A stretch of DNA of 63,671 bases, from positions 209,900-273,570 of the forward strand of contig MGMF01000023.1 of assembly GCA_001796335.1 (NCBI GenBank), written 5' to 3'. Numbering within the stretch: the first letter of the stretch is position 1; each line of letters opens with the position of its first letter. The position numbers were made by a program, and so were the translations under genes. Origin of the DNA: Chloroflexi bacterium GWB2_49_20. GTDB lineage: Bacteria > Chloroflexota > Anaerolineae > Anaerolineales > Villigracilaceae. Of the stretch, positions 9,457 through 18,726 are shown piece after piece. The notes below the pieces were generated by a model that was not told the origin of the DNA, ran no database searches, and saw nothing but the letters and a program-made list of their open reading frames with translations.

Positions 9457-9798
9457 TTACACTGAAGGCAGGTTAAATTGCCCTTCAGGATTCTCTTTGA
9501 AATCCAGAACCCGGCTGACCGCGTCCAGGTTTATCGGGCCATAAACATGAGGAAATAATTCGTCTTGTTTATCAGTACCTGGCTCCCAGCGCATTTCAGA
9601 GGTAAGCCTGGTTGGATCAATGACCAGGATCACCAGGTCTTTCTGCCCGCGATAGAATGTATTGGCTACGCGCAACAACTGTGTATACAGTGAGCAGTGG
9701 ATAAACCCCTCCCTGGCCAGTGAATCAGATTGATAACCATTTCTCTTTACAGCCTCTTCCCAGGCTTTCCATGAACTGATGTGGTAGATGTTAACCAT
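9457..9798 (-). CDS. DUF952 family protein
   Basis: A 113-residue soluble protein matching the DUF952 family: it opens with MVNIYHISSWKAWEEA, then GFIHCSLYTQL (~residue 32) and the C-terminal FPHVYGPINLDAVSRVLDF. Members have an ADP-ribosyltransferase-like fold by structural comparison, but no function has been shown. It sits between two giant glycosyltransferase genes, 7 nt before the DUF2298 gene and 23 nt after the fusion gene, so it is probably carried in their transcript. It is out of place for an envelope cluster; nothing in its sequence links it to sugar transfer. Confidence 0.88.
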   Translation of the reverse strand: MVNIYHISSWKAWEEAVKRNGYQSDSLAREGFIHCSLYTQLLRVANTFYRGQKDLVILVIDPTRLTSEMRWEPGTDKQDELFPHVYGPINLDAVSRVLDFKENPEGQFNLPSV

Positions 9799-9821
9799 AA
9801 CCCTTCCTTTTTTGTTTCTTT

Positions 9822-12800
9822 TCAGCCACCAATGACAGTATAGATAACCGTCTGCCCATCCCGGTAAACTTCATTCCACAGCGTGCCATTGTATTTCTCA
9901 AATTTCACCAGTCCGGCATCGTTATTTTCAATATCCCGATACTCTGCCCGTTCCAATTGTCCCACGATAATGTATTGGACGTGATATTTCTTCAAGAAAA
10001 CCACTACCTGAGCCGGATCTGAGGTTTTATAAAATGCAGTGATCTCATCCACTCGCTGAAAGACAGTGTTTGACGCCAAAACACGCTGCTGGCGCTGGTG
10101 CCAGTTCCATCCCACCACTCCAGGTAAACCCGTATAGATTGTAAATCGCGTCCCCCACCGATATTCCGGTACATTCGCTTCCACTATAACAGGTGAGCCT
10201 TTCACATTTTCCTGCATCCAGTGGATGGCACGATAATCAGCACTCAGATCCATATCCACGCCAAAATCAGAATAGGTGGCATAATTCATATAAGCCATAC
10301 TGTCCAGTGTATGTGGGGCGCTGGGTACCCAACGATCCCGAATCTTATCCATGCCCCCCAAAATAAGGAAGAGACTCGCGCAGACAACCAATCCCGTGGC
10401 AAAGAAATACCAGATAGATTGCCAGTTGAGGCGCCATTTGGGAATTTCAGTCAGAAGCCAACCAAACGCGGCCGCTGCACTCAACCCAAACAAGATCCAG
10501 GCTTGCAGGTAGAATTTAAAGACTGTATTCATCCGGCCGATATCTCCACGCAGCACAATGATTTCCACCACGAGTGTCAGCACCAGGCCAGTTCCCACCA
10601 TAAACAGTACTCCACGCTTGACATCCGGCATATCTTTCCGCAGGATCAAAACACCACACCAGGCTGCCAATGGCAGCACCAGCCAGGCAATGGCAACTTT
10701 TGTAGCCAGTAAAACCAGCAACGTGGCAGTCAGCAAGAACAGGATGATCTCGATCAGACCTCGGAAAGACCGCAGTTTGCTCATCGCTGAAAGAGGTGTT
10801 TCAGCCATCCATTGCCTGGTTTCCCAAGTCATCCAGGAGACTATGAAGAACAGGAATACACCCCACTGGGTCAGATACGACCCGATGGAAGTATGACTAT
10901 ATCTCCAATAATCCACGCTGCCGTAAGCCTGGGAAAACCATTGTGAGAATGGTTGAAATAATACAACCGATAAAACGATAACTGCAACCATGGCTGTGAT
11001 CGCATGTGCAGCTCTTGACGCTGATTGTGGAACACCCGACAAATGCTTTTGCACGAGTGGCAATCTCCAGGCAGCATAACCTATCGCCAGCACCCCCAAA
11101 GTCAGGTAAGTATAATAATCCCAAGTGTTGGTGGGTTTGAGCGAACCAATGACGAGGGCGCCCAGCCCCACTCCGATGACAGATTCCAATTTTCCTGCCC
11201 ACCTGGCACGTGACACCATTACAGACAGTGCCCAGGCAATCACCAGGATAGTCAAAGGCAGTACGATCATATGAGCATGCAGGTCACTATATATGAAAGT
11301 AAATAATGGAAACTCTGTGATCGGCTCCACATCCCCCTGGGCAGGAATGACCCGGCTGGGCAGCCAGTACCAGTCCCCTGTCATAAATGGCAGGGGAGTA
11401 CCGGCGAGTGTTTTGCCGAATCCCTGGATCGCCCACCACCACCTCTGGAATATATTTGTTGAGTCAATCATGCCTCCCGGTGCAGCCACCCGTTGAAAAC
11501 CCAGGTAGAGCATCCGGATAATGCCCAGGTTTCCGAACAGAAGCATGGCTGCAGATGAGGAAAATCCAGCCACAAAAGGCAGCCGTTGGAAGAGTCTCTT
11601 TCCTCGCTCGTTGTCGATGTTGATCCCGGCTCCCATGATATTCCACCCAACTGAAAACGCATTGACCGCCAGCATGGCAAACAACGTTGGCAGGATGAAA
11701 TTATATGCAATGGTTGGCACGATCCCCAGTAGCTTGACCGGTGTCCCCACCAGCACATATCCAAAATAGTAATAGTTTATGTACCCTCCTGCAAACCAGG
11801 GATCATAGGGTGGGAAGCGCGTGCTCTTGAGAACAGCATTTAAATACGAGAAATCCATCGGGCGTTCCCCCCCCTTGTATGGGTGCCAGAGATCGGGGTT
11901 GCCCAGCCGGATGCCCAGGTCTAACAAAAAGAACAGCAGGAAAACTCCTTCCACCAGCAGGAAGTATCTCCATTTGATCTGGATCTCCTCGCGCAGCTCC
12001 TTGCGCTGACGGAAGGCCATGAACCCCCCCAATCCAGCCAACACAAGCAGCACCAGCCCAATCGTGGTCCTGCTATAAGTAAGCCCCAGCGAGCCAGCCA
12101 TCCATGCCAGCCAGGCCCACAAAAGCAGCCCGACAGTGCGCGCCAAAGGATAGCCCCGATCGCTCAACCCAGGCATGGCTGCTCGCACAATTGGATAAAC
12201 CAGCCAACCAAGGATGAAGATGGTTAAATACCAGAGCACCAATCCGATGAACGGATAACGATTGTAAAAAATCTGGGTGTCGAATAACTCGGACCAGGTT
12301 CCTCCAGACTGTTGAGCTGCCAGTTGGTCCGACGGCAGCATCAAGGTTTTATAATTATCCGCCTGCCCCGGCGTAAGGTGGATGACATTGCTGATGTCGA
12401 CTGCAGTTAAAAGAGCTTCCATCCGGGACGGGTCAAAATTGGCATTCTTCTTAAAAATCATAACCTTTGGATGGTCATAGAATGTAAAGGCTTCTTCAGC
12501 CTGCTGGTCGTTGATCACCAGGTTGCCAAGCGTTGGGTAGGATGTAAATACCGCCACCAGGTCAAAGCCCAGTTTTCCCTCGAAAGTTCCCGGTTCAGCC
12601 GTGCGATAGCACCAGATGATTTCCTTATCTTCAGGGCAGCCTATCAACGCCCGGTAATAGGCAGTGGTAAGCGGATACCTTTCCGGTAAGCGCGTGATCT
12701 GCCCGTATTGGTGGTTGGTGGGAATGAAAATATAATCAGCTGCGTTCAGAGTGGTGATGAAACGAGTTAGTTTGTCTGCATTGTCGTCCCAATACACTTG

Positions 12801-14801
12801 CAGGTTCAAATCTCCCCGATAAAGACCGCCAAAACCATCATAACCGCCAATTCGAAATGGCAACCCGTAATCATAATCGGTCTCATTGACAACTGCCGAG
12901 CCATCCAGCACCAGCATTCCGCCTGTAGTTTCAAGATGTAGAAAATAAGTTTGTCCTTTGGTCAGTTGAACCGGCTGGTCCAATTTAAAAAGGTAGGCCT
13001 CGCCCTGGGAGGGATTGCCGGATGCAAAATCTGCAATTAATGCAGCACTGGCGTTTGCCTGCCCGGGTGAAGCAGGAGGCGGTGTCAATGAAACAGACAG
13101 GCTCAGCGTTTGCGGGCCGCTGACGGCAGAATCCATTACATGCGGCAGCAGAATTTCATTCAAAACACCATCTGCCTGAGCTACAAAAAAAGTATCAAAG
13201 GGGGCGCCAGGTTGGATGGCATTTCCCTGTGAGTAAGGTAATGGCTGTTGAATGGTTTCGTTCCCATTCGATTGGACCTCCAGAGTAATCGGGCCGGGAA
13301 TATTCTGGTAGATCCACTTTGAGGCAGCTATACGGGTTTCATCGCGCACATAAATACTTGAAAAGCTTATCGCCCAGACTGAGCTGGCAACCACTACACC
13401 CAGACCAATGACCAGGCTGGCAATAGTTGCAAACCGGCGGACATTTACCCACTTCTGCCCCGACTCTTTCGTTTTCCCGACACCCCACAGCCACACCAGC
13501 AACCAGGCTGCCATCAAGGCCAACAGGGGGTAGATTGGCAGTTCATAACGCATGGTCGGGTTGAACTGCAGGGATTGCCAGATAAAGTAGGCGGCTGTCC
13601 AGGACCACAACAGGATATGTTTACGCCATTCACCCTTTAAACTAAGCCAGCCCATCCAGGTAAAACCAGCCCAGGCTAAAATTCCAAGAGGTAAACCCAA
13701 CCCCCACATGGTCAGGTTCTCAAATGAATACAGGTGGGAGCGTCGTGCCCATTGTAAATTCCACGGCAGATCTGCATTGGCATTGGCCTGGGCGCGCTGC
13801 TCGCTAATATTTGCCAGCCATTGCGGATTTAATCCAAATCCATCAAATGCGTAAGGTTGGAAAATCCGGAAAGAAATGACCGCGAATAACCCGCCCACGA
13901 TCAGATACAGGATCACCTGGCCGAAAATATCCGGATGGTCATTCTCACGATCACTTTGGAAATATTTAACCATAAATGCCAGGGGCAGCAGCAAAGCTAG
14001 TGGAGCAGCATTCAATTTTGAAGCCACTGCCATGCCAAACGCCACCCCAAACAGCGCGCTCAGAAAAAAATCGCGCTCTTTCACCAAACGTTTCACCATA
14101 CCCAACGTACTGGTTTTTTGAGGATCCGTAGGGACCAGCTGGCTGGTTGAAAATCCGGAATGTTCACCTGCCACAATTTCAACTGCAAAATATATCGCCA
14201 GGAAGATAAAGAAATTGGTGAACAAGTCGCTGGTATAAAAATGGGATTGCTGGATCTGCATTACTGCCAGGGAGGAAAACACCGCTGCAAGCAGTGCCAC
14301 TCGTCTGCCATAAAGACGTGCGGCAATCACATACAACAGGGCAATTGTCATCAAGTCCATCAGGGCTGACAGCTGCCTACCGAAAAGTTTTAAATTCCCC
14401 ATCTGGTTTGTCCACTCAGCCAGGTATCGCGTCATGAACACAGGCAAAGTTCCATACGCATAGAATGCATGTCCGCGATTATGCGGGTTCAAAGGAGAAC
14501 AGGAGGTATCAAAATATCCACCCCATTTTGTACAATCCGGGAATTCACTTGCGAAGGCTGTTCGCCACGGAGCTGAAAGGGTGGTTGGAAGTGAAAACGT
14601 ATCATTTTTTGCACCAACCAGGCCAATATCATAGGTCACTGATGTTAGAAAGCCCTCATCCGGATGCTGATGCTGCAATTCGCCCCAATCACTGCCACGC
14701 AAACGCAAAAATGCTGCCCCAATTAAAACAACCAGGAATAACAGGTCATAAATCCAGTTACACTTAGGCTTGCGCTTTGATTCCATCATTTCAACATTCA
14801 T
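9822..14801 (-). CDS. Giant GT-C glycosyltransferase fused to a DUF2298 domain
   Basis: At 1659 residues this is the largest gene here. The N-terminal part (~1-490) is a PMT-like membrane glycosyltransferase with the acidic motif QHQHPDEGFLTSVTYD (~residue 40) after the first helix. A soluble, beta-rich region (~500-830) follows, with a repeated ...QLTKGQTYFLHLETTGG-type pattern and no membrane segment; it would lie outside the membrane. The C-terminal half (~845-1655) is a complete DUF2298 module: GGYINYYYFGYVLVG and FIYSDLHAHMIVLPL. The adjacent 826-residue gene carries DUF2298 alone, so the fusion joins two modules that also exist separately. ATG 14801 has AGGATG nine bases upstream. Probable job: assembly of a cell-surface glycan or glycoprotein; substrates unknown. 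Confidence 0.85.
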   Translation of the reverse strand: MNVEMMESKRKPKCNWIYDLLFLVVLIGAAFLRLRGSDWGELQHQHPDEGFLTSVTYDIGLVGAKNDTFSLPTTLSAPWRTAFASEFPDCTKWGGYFDTSCSPLNPHNRGHAFYAYGTLPVFMTRYLAEWTNQMGNLKLFGRQLSALMDLMTIALLYVIAARLYGRRVALLAAVFSSLAVMQIQQSHFYTSDLFTNFFIFLAIYFAVEIVAGEHSGFSTSQLVPTDPQKTSTLGMVKRLVKERDFFLSALFGVAFGMAVASKLNAAPLALLLPLAFMVKYFQSDRENDHPDIFGQVILYLIVGGLFAVISFRIFQPYAFDGFGLNPQWLANISEQRAQANANADLPWNLQWARRSHLYSFENLTMWGLGLPLGILAWAGFTWMGWLSLKGEWRKHILLWSWTAAYFIWQSLQFNPTMRYELPIYPLLALMAAWLLVWLWGVGKTKESGQKWVNVRRFATIASLVIGLGVVVASSVWAISFSSIYVRDETRIAASKWIYQNIPGPITLEVQSNGNETIQQPLPYSQGNAIQPGAPFDTFFVAQADGVLNEILLPHVMDSAVSGPQTLSLSVSLTPPPASPGQANASAALIADFASGNPSQGEAYLFKLDQPVQLTKGQTYFLHLETTGGMLVLDGSAVVNETDYDYGLPFRIGGYDGFGGLYRGDLNLQVYWDDNADKLTRFITTLNAADYIFIPTNHQYGQITRLPERYPLTTAYYRALIGCPEDKEIIWCYRTAEPGTFEGKLGFDLVAVFTSYPTLGNLVINDQQAEEAFTFYDHPKVMIFKKNANFDPSRMEALLTAVDISNVIHLTPGQADNYKTLMLPSDQLAAQQSGGTWSELFDTQIFYNRYPFIGLVLWYLTIFILGWLVYPIVRAAMPGLSDRGYPLARTVGLLLWAWLAWMAGSLGLTYSRTTIGLVLLVLAGLGGFMAFRQRKELREEIQIKWRYFLLVEGVFLLFFLLDLGIRLGNPDLWHPYKGGERPMDFSYLNAVLKSTRFPPYDPWFAGGYINYYYFGYVLVGTPVKLLGIVPTIAYNFILPTLFAMLAVNAFSVGWNIMGAGINIDNERGKRLFQRLPFVAGFSSSAAMLLFGNLGIIRMLYLGFQRVAAPGGMIDSTNIFQRWWWAIQGFGKTLAGTPLPFMTGDWYWLPSRVIPAQGDVEPITEFPLFTFIYSDLHAHMIVLPLTILVIAWALSVMVSRARWAGKLESVIGVGLGALVIGSLKPTNTWDYYTYLTLGVLAIGYAAWRLPLVQKHLSGVPQSASRAAHAITAMVAVIVLSVVLFQPFSQWFSQAYGSVDYWRYSHTSIGSYLTQWGVFLFFIVSWMTWETRQWMAETPLSAMSKLRSFRGLIEIILFLLTATLLVLLATKVAIAWLVLPLAAWCGVLILRKDMPDVKRGVLFMVGTGLVLTLVVEIIVLRGDIGRMNTVFKFYLQAWILFGLSAAAAFGWLLTEIPKWRLNWQSIWYFFATGLVVCASLFLILGGMDKIRDRWVPSAPHTLDSMAYMNYATYSDFGVDMDLSADYRAIHWMQENVKGSPVIVEANVPEYRWGTRFTIYTGLPGVVGWNWHQRQQRVLASNTVFQRVDEITAFYKTSDPAQVVVFLKKYHVQYIIVGQLERAEYRDIENNDAGLVKFEKYNGTLWNEVYRDGQTVIYTVIGG

Positions 14802-14974
14802 AAAGATTATTCATCCTACGATCCATATCCTCTCATTGATCTGGGGATATTGCCCTTCTTTTATGAGAAGATACGTATAATCTCAATAAACTTGGGGCTG
14901 GTGGTGTGGGAGGCTTCGTAGCCCACACACCAACCATCTTTGCCTCCTTATCGAGAAGATACTAAATATTTATT

Positions 14975-17062
14975 TTATTGGACAGGTACAAAAAAGATCA
15001 TAAAATCATGATTGGGCGTTTTAGATGAGAATCGGCTTACAGCACCCTGCGGGTAATAGCTTTGCAGAATATTGGCAACTTTATTGTCTTCGACATTGTA
15101 AATGAATAATTTTACGCCAGGCACTGGTAGTGTATCCACCAGGTTCTCAGGCCAGACAGCAAAATCGCGATTTGGAATACCTGCCCATACTCCCGGCAGG
15201 CGCGTATCCACCCAATATGGATATGGAATGATCCAGGTATTACCCGTGGATCCATAAGTCAACCCAAACTGCTTGATCACCTGACCCATCTCGGACGAAT
15301 TCCATGACCCCATACGGAATTGCTGGTCATACTGGTTGAAAACCAGGTCATAGTTCTGTGATATCGATATAACCAACAGGAGCCCGGCCACCGCCCAGGC
15401 CAGGTATTTCCCGCTGTTCCGGTTCATCACCGACCGGATACCCTCCAGCAAGCCTTCAAGTGCCAGCGCAATAATTATGAATACGGGTACATAAGCACCA
15501 GCCGTCCGGTTTAATGCCGGGTTCTCTGCCGGGTAAGCCAGGGAAAGGATTGAAGGCAACATCAAAATGGGTATGGACAGCATCAGGAACAGATCCAACC
15601 AGTTCCGTTCCCGCAGGTAACGGATGAGCAATAAAACCAGCCCCAGCACAAATAAACCGGCAGACACCAGGTCCAACGCCGGACGGTAAGGCACTGAATG
15701 TACCCAGATCTCTCCATCCGACCAGTTGAACATTCTCAATGCATTCCAGGTGTTGGATAAAAGGATTTGCCACCATATTCCTGAAAGAGGCTGTTCCAGA
15801 CTTCCCAATCGTGAAAAAGCCCGGTAGGAAAAAGCCTCCGGGTTTTGCATCCAGTAACGCAAGAGTGGCAGAAAAACAAATAGGGAAGTGATCGCCAATA
15901 GACCCAGCCACGCCCATACCTGCTTTCGGTTCCCCAGGGATTGGCGGTGAAGTAGATATAAAATGATGGCAAAAACAACCAGGATCGGCATGATCCGGAA
16001 AGGGCTGTAACCGTGCAAACCCAGGCCGAGGAAAAACCCGGCCAGGATGAAATCATTGCGCCAGGAACGTCGTAAACCCCGGATTAGGTAGTACAACACA
16101 GGAGCCACAAATAGTGGATATAACGGGAAACGCAGACCCACCCGGCTGATGATATTCGGCCAGTAAGCAATCCCACATAACAGCAGGGCGATCATTCCAA
16201 CCTTGCGATTCCCAATTTCTTTTCCCAACACATACATATATGGCAGGGTTGCCAGACCGAGTAAAACCGTCCCTATTTTCAGGCTTAAAAAAGATAAACC
16301 CGTCCCAAATATTCCTGCCACTGCAGCAGTAAGGTACATTTGCAGGGCTTCACGGCCTGTGTTGCGCGGGAAGAAAATATGGGTTTGTCCCATGGTGACA
16401 TCATACACATCCAGGATCTTCTCAGCATGATCACTAAAAGGTTCCGCGGGTACCGCGCCAAGCTGGTAAGTTCGGAAGAAGACTACCAATAGGATCGCTG
16501 CCAGAACCAGCACATCCCAACGCGAGATATTTATCTGCCAGGGTTCCCTCTTCAAAAAATTTTTCAGTCGCACCCAGGCTGAACCACCTTTCGATTCTTG
16601 CAGCCAGAATGCCCAGAACAGAAAAACGATGGCCAGGAGCCATAAAGTCAGGTTTAAAGCGTTGAAAAAGTTCCCGCCAAATAATGCAAAGGCTGCCAGG
16701 GCAAAAATACCAGCCGGAAGCAATGCCGTCAGGCGGACGCTCAACGGGTCCTGGCGCGGTTCTGTTGCCCGGATTGGAGCCAATCCCCATTCTGAGCGCA
16801 TTACAGCCAAGATCAGAAACACAACACTCAGCAGGTAAAAACCAATTCCTGCCACCCAGTTCCGGCTTGGCGGCTCAAAGCTTCTCTGCCCTGCCAGAGC
16901 CAGTACCACTGCCAGCAATGATCGCCAGGGGATCCTTCTGCTGCTGTATATGGTCTCTGGCCCAGGTTCTGGCAAGTTTTCTTCGAGAGGCAGTTCAAGT
17001 TTCTCTGCCTGCCAAAATCTGAGTTTCGATTTAACGTAATCCAGGACGCTTGGCTCTTCCAT
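14975..17062 (-). CDS. GT-C type membrane glycosyltransferase
   Basis: A 695-residue protein. A soluble N-terminal ~45 residues precede about 13 membrane segments and an outer C-terminal domain (~590-695). The GT-C acidic motif is in EPFSDHAEKILDVYD (~residue 215), followed by FFPRNTGREALQMYL, a stretch seen in ArnT/PMT-like enzymes. The active site therefore sits after an extra N-terminal membrane region of about 170 residues, unlike the 586-residue gene where it follows the first helix. It is separated from the giant fusion gene by 173 bp that hold no gene and only an imperfect GC-rich hairpin. Lipid-carrier donor and acceptor are unknown. Confidence 0.82.
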   Translation of the reverse strand: MEEPSVLDYVKSKLRFWQAEKLELPLEENLPEPGPETIYSSRRIPWRSLLAVVLALAGQRSFEPPSRNWVAGIGFYLLSVVFLILAVMRSEWGLAPIRATEPRQDPLSVRLTALLPAGIFALAAFALFGGNFFNALNLTLWLLAIVFLFWAFWLQESKGGSAWVRLKNFLKREPWQINISRWDVLVLAAILLVVFFRTYQLGAVPAEPFSDHAEKILDVYDVTMGQTHIFFPRNTGREALQMYLTAAVAGIFGTGLSFLSLKIGTVLLGLATLPYMYVLGKEIGNRKVGMIALLLCGIAYWPNIISRVGLRFPLYPLFVAPVLYYLIRGLRRSWRNDFILAGFFLGLGLHGYSPFRIMPILVVFAIILYLLHRQSLGNRKQVWAWLGLLAITSLFVFLPLLRYWMQNPEAFSYRAFSRLGSLEQPLSGIWWQILLSNTWNALRMFNWSDGEIWVHSVPYRPALDLVSAGLFVLGLVLLLIRYLRERNWLDLFLMLSIPILMLPSILSLAYPAENPALNRTAGAYVPVFIIIALALEGLLEGIRSVMNRNSGKYLAWAVAGLLLVISISQNYDLVFNQYDQQFRMGSWNSSEMGQVIKQFGLTYGSTGNTWIIPYPYWVDTRLPGVWAGIPNRDFAVWPENLVDTLPVPGVKLFIYNVEDNKVANILQSYYPQGAVSRFSSKTPNHDFMIFFVPVQ

Positions 17063-17127
17063 GTTCTATTCGCTCGATATCCTTATTACCTGATCTTTGT
17101 TATTCAAATTTCACTATTTCAGGGTTC

Positions 17128-17841
17128 TTATGCACGTCGGGCAATAACAATGATACTCTCTCCCCATCGGTAGGGCAAGAAGACCAATCCACTGATCGTC
17201 TGAAAACCACCCAGGGAGCCAAATATGAATTTCTGAACCATTTTTGGTATCCAGCGAATGTAAGGGACATCCCAAAATCCATCCGCAAAGACTCGCTCGA
17301 TCTTAAAACCGGCTTTTTTCAATAACCCCAGCCATTCCTTTGGCGGTTTCAGTGCGATGTGGGTGGGATCCTGGTAACCTATCCAGGTATTCCCCTTCAA
17401 GGGTTTCAGCAAAGAATCCAGGTTGGGAGTCGCCAGGATCAAAACTCCACCTGGAGCAAGCACCCGGCCAAGTTCTTCAATGCATTTGTCGGGATTTTCC
17501 AGATGCTCAACCACATGCTTGATGATGACCACGCCAAAGCTGCCGTCAGCATACGGGAGATCGACTGCGCTGCCCACCTGCAATCGGGTTGACCCGGCCA
17601 CAGCTTGGGATTGCACCAGCGCCCAATGATTTACATCCAGTCCAAGGGTTTCAAAATGGTCACCAAGTTGCCCCACCAGATGTCCCAGGCCACTGCCTAC
17701 TTCCAACAGAGGTGTGCCTTGTTGTCCATAACGGCGAGCGATTCGGGCAAAAAAACGATTCGACCACCAATATTGGCTGCATTTGCCAAAGGAAATTCCA
17801 GCATAAGTATGGGTGGAAAAATAATTTTCATCAAAGGACAT
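17128..17841 (-). CDS. Class I SAM-dependent methyltransferase
   Basis: A 237-residue Rossmann-type methyltransferase. Motif I is PLLEVGSGLGHLVGQL (~residue 45), with DLPYADGSFGVVIIKHVVEHL (split here: DLPYADGSFG, then VVIIKHVVEHL) around 95-115 and ILATPNLDSL at ~140. This is the UbiE/Methyltransf_11 style common in surface-polysaccharide clusters, where such enzymes methylate sugars or lipid-linked intermediates. ATG 17841 comes two bases after the stop of the upstream methyltransferase and has no Shine-Dalgarno sequence, so it is probably translated by coupling. The target cannot be deduced. Confidence 0.85.
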   Translation of the reverse strand: MSFDENYFSTHTYAGISFGKCSQYWWSNRFFARIARRYGQQGTPLLEVGSGLGHLVGQLGDHFETLGLDVNHWALVQSQAVAGSTRLQVGSAVDLPYADGSFGVVIIKHVVEHLENPDKCIEELGRVLAPGGVLILATPNLDSLLKPLKGNTWIGYQDPTHIALKPPKEWLGLLKKAGFKIERVFADGFWDVPYIRWIPKMVQKFIFGSLGGFQTISGLVFLPYRWGESIIVIARRA

Positions 17842-17843
17842 GA

Positions 17844-18632
17844 TTAACCAACGGAGTTTTTATCGGGTGTTATGGGTTTGCGTGCCAGGTAAAAGGTGAA
17901 TGTTCCATCCTCCACTGCCTGTGTTGAGGCGTATCGACGCACAAATCGTTCTGTCAGGAATAAATTCAACCGATTCGGAAGCAGGATCCACTTACCCGTC
18001 AAATAATGCGCCAAAAGTGATGGCAGGCCAAAATAATGTCCCCATTCTAACACGCGCATTGCTGAAGGCGGGAAGTAATGCCACCAGCGCTCCAGTTGAA
18101 ATCCGGCTGATTCCAACCGGATTTTCCAGACGTCTGGATCGTCGGCATGCTCAACGCGTGAAATTTTTCGAAACCAGGCTTCATATTTTTTACCAAACAA
18201 GTGAGTCAGGGACAAGGCGCTGAAATAGCGGGAATTTGGAACACAAAAAGCAAATAATGCCCCAGGTTTGAGCACACGCGCCGTATCCTTCAAAACCGAT
18301 TCTATATGCGGAATATGCTCCAGGACCGAGTTGCTGAAAGCGCTGCCAAAAACCTCTTCAGGAAAAGGACTGTCCCCGGCATCCGCTTCGACCAACAGAC
18401 GATAACAATCGCGTTTTTGTGCTTCATGGATGGGTCTATGCCAGGGGTCCAGACCGACATCAACAGCTTGATTGAAAACCAGGCTGGCAAAATGTCCATC
18501 TCCACAGCCGACATCCAGGGTCGGAGATTGTAGATCCAGTTCCTGATAATAAGAGGCCTCTACAGCTCTTACGAGCGCGCGGAAGTAAGGCAGTTCACGC
18601 AGGTGGAGGTAGAGGAAGTCTTTTTCAGGCAT
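17844..18632 (-). CDS. Class I SAM-dependent methyltransferase
   Basis: A 262-residue methyltransferase with motif I TLDVGCGDGHFASLVF (~residue 40), the acidic loop after beta-2 (VGLDPWHRP) and FGSAFSNSVLEHIPHI (~95). The C-terminal third (~150-262) has an amphipathic, aromatic-rich stretch ending RRYASTQAVEDGTFTF. It is paired with the next methyltransferase two bases downstream; the two differ in sequence and length and so probably act on different acceptors. It lies in the envelope glycosyltransferase region, pointing to a sugar or lipid-linked sugar as substrate, but this is inference. Confidence 0.83.
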   Translation of the reverse strand: MPEKDFLYLHLRELPYFRALVRAVEASYYQELDLQSPTLDVGCGDGHFASLVFNQAVDVGLDPWHRPIHEAQKRDCYRLLVEADAGDSPFPEEVFGSAFSNSVLEHIPHIESVLKDTARVLKPGALFAFCVPNSRYFSALSLTHLFGKKYEAWFRKISRVEHADDPDVWKIRLESAGFQLERWWHYFPPSAMRVLEWGHYFGLPSLLAHYLTGKWILLPNRLNLFLTERFVRRYASTQAVEDGTFTFYLARKPITPDKNSVG

Positions 18633-18726
18633 AGGTTACACAATATATTTCAATAAAATCCAGAATAATGGCTCTTGACTACGATAAATTCCCGGTTGGG
18701 GGGGAAAAAGATCAAATAATTAGGGT

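Noticed and set aside
14802-14974. Terminator in the gap before the giant fusion gene
   Set aside because: The GC-rich hairpin near 14895-14935 is imperfect and has no T-run.
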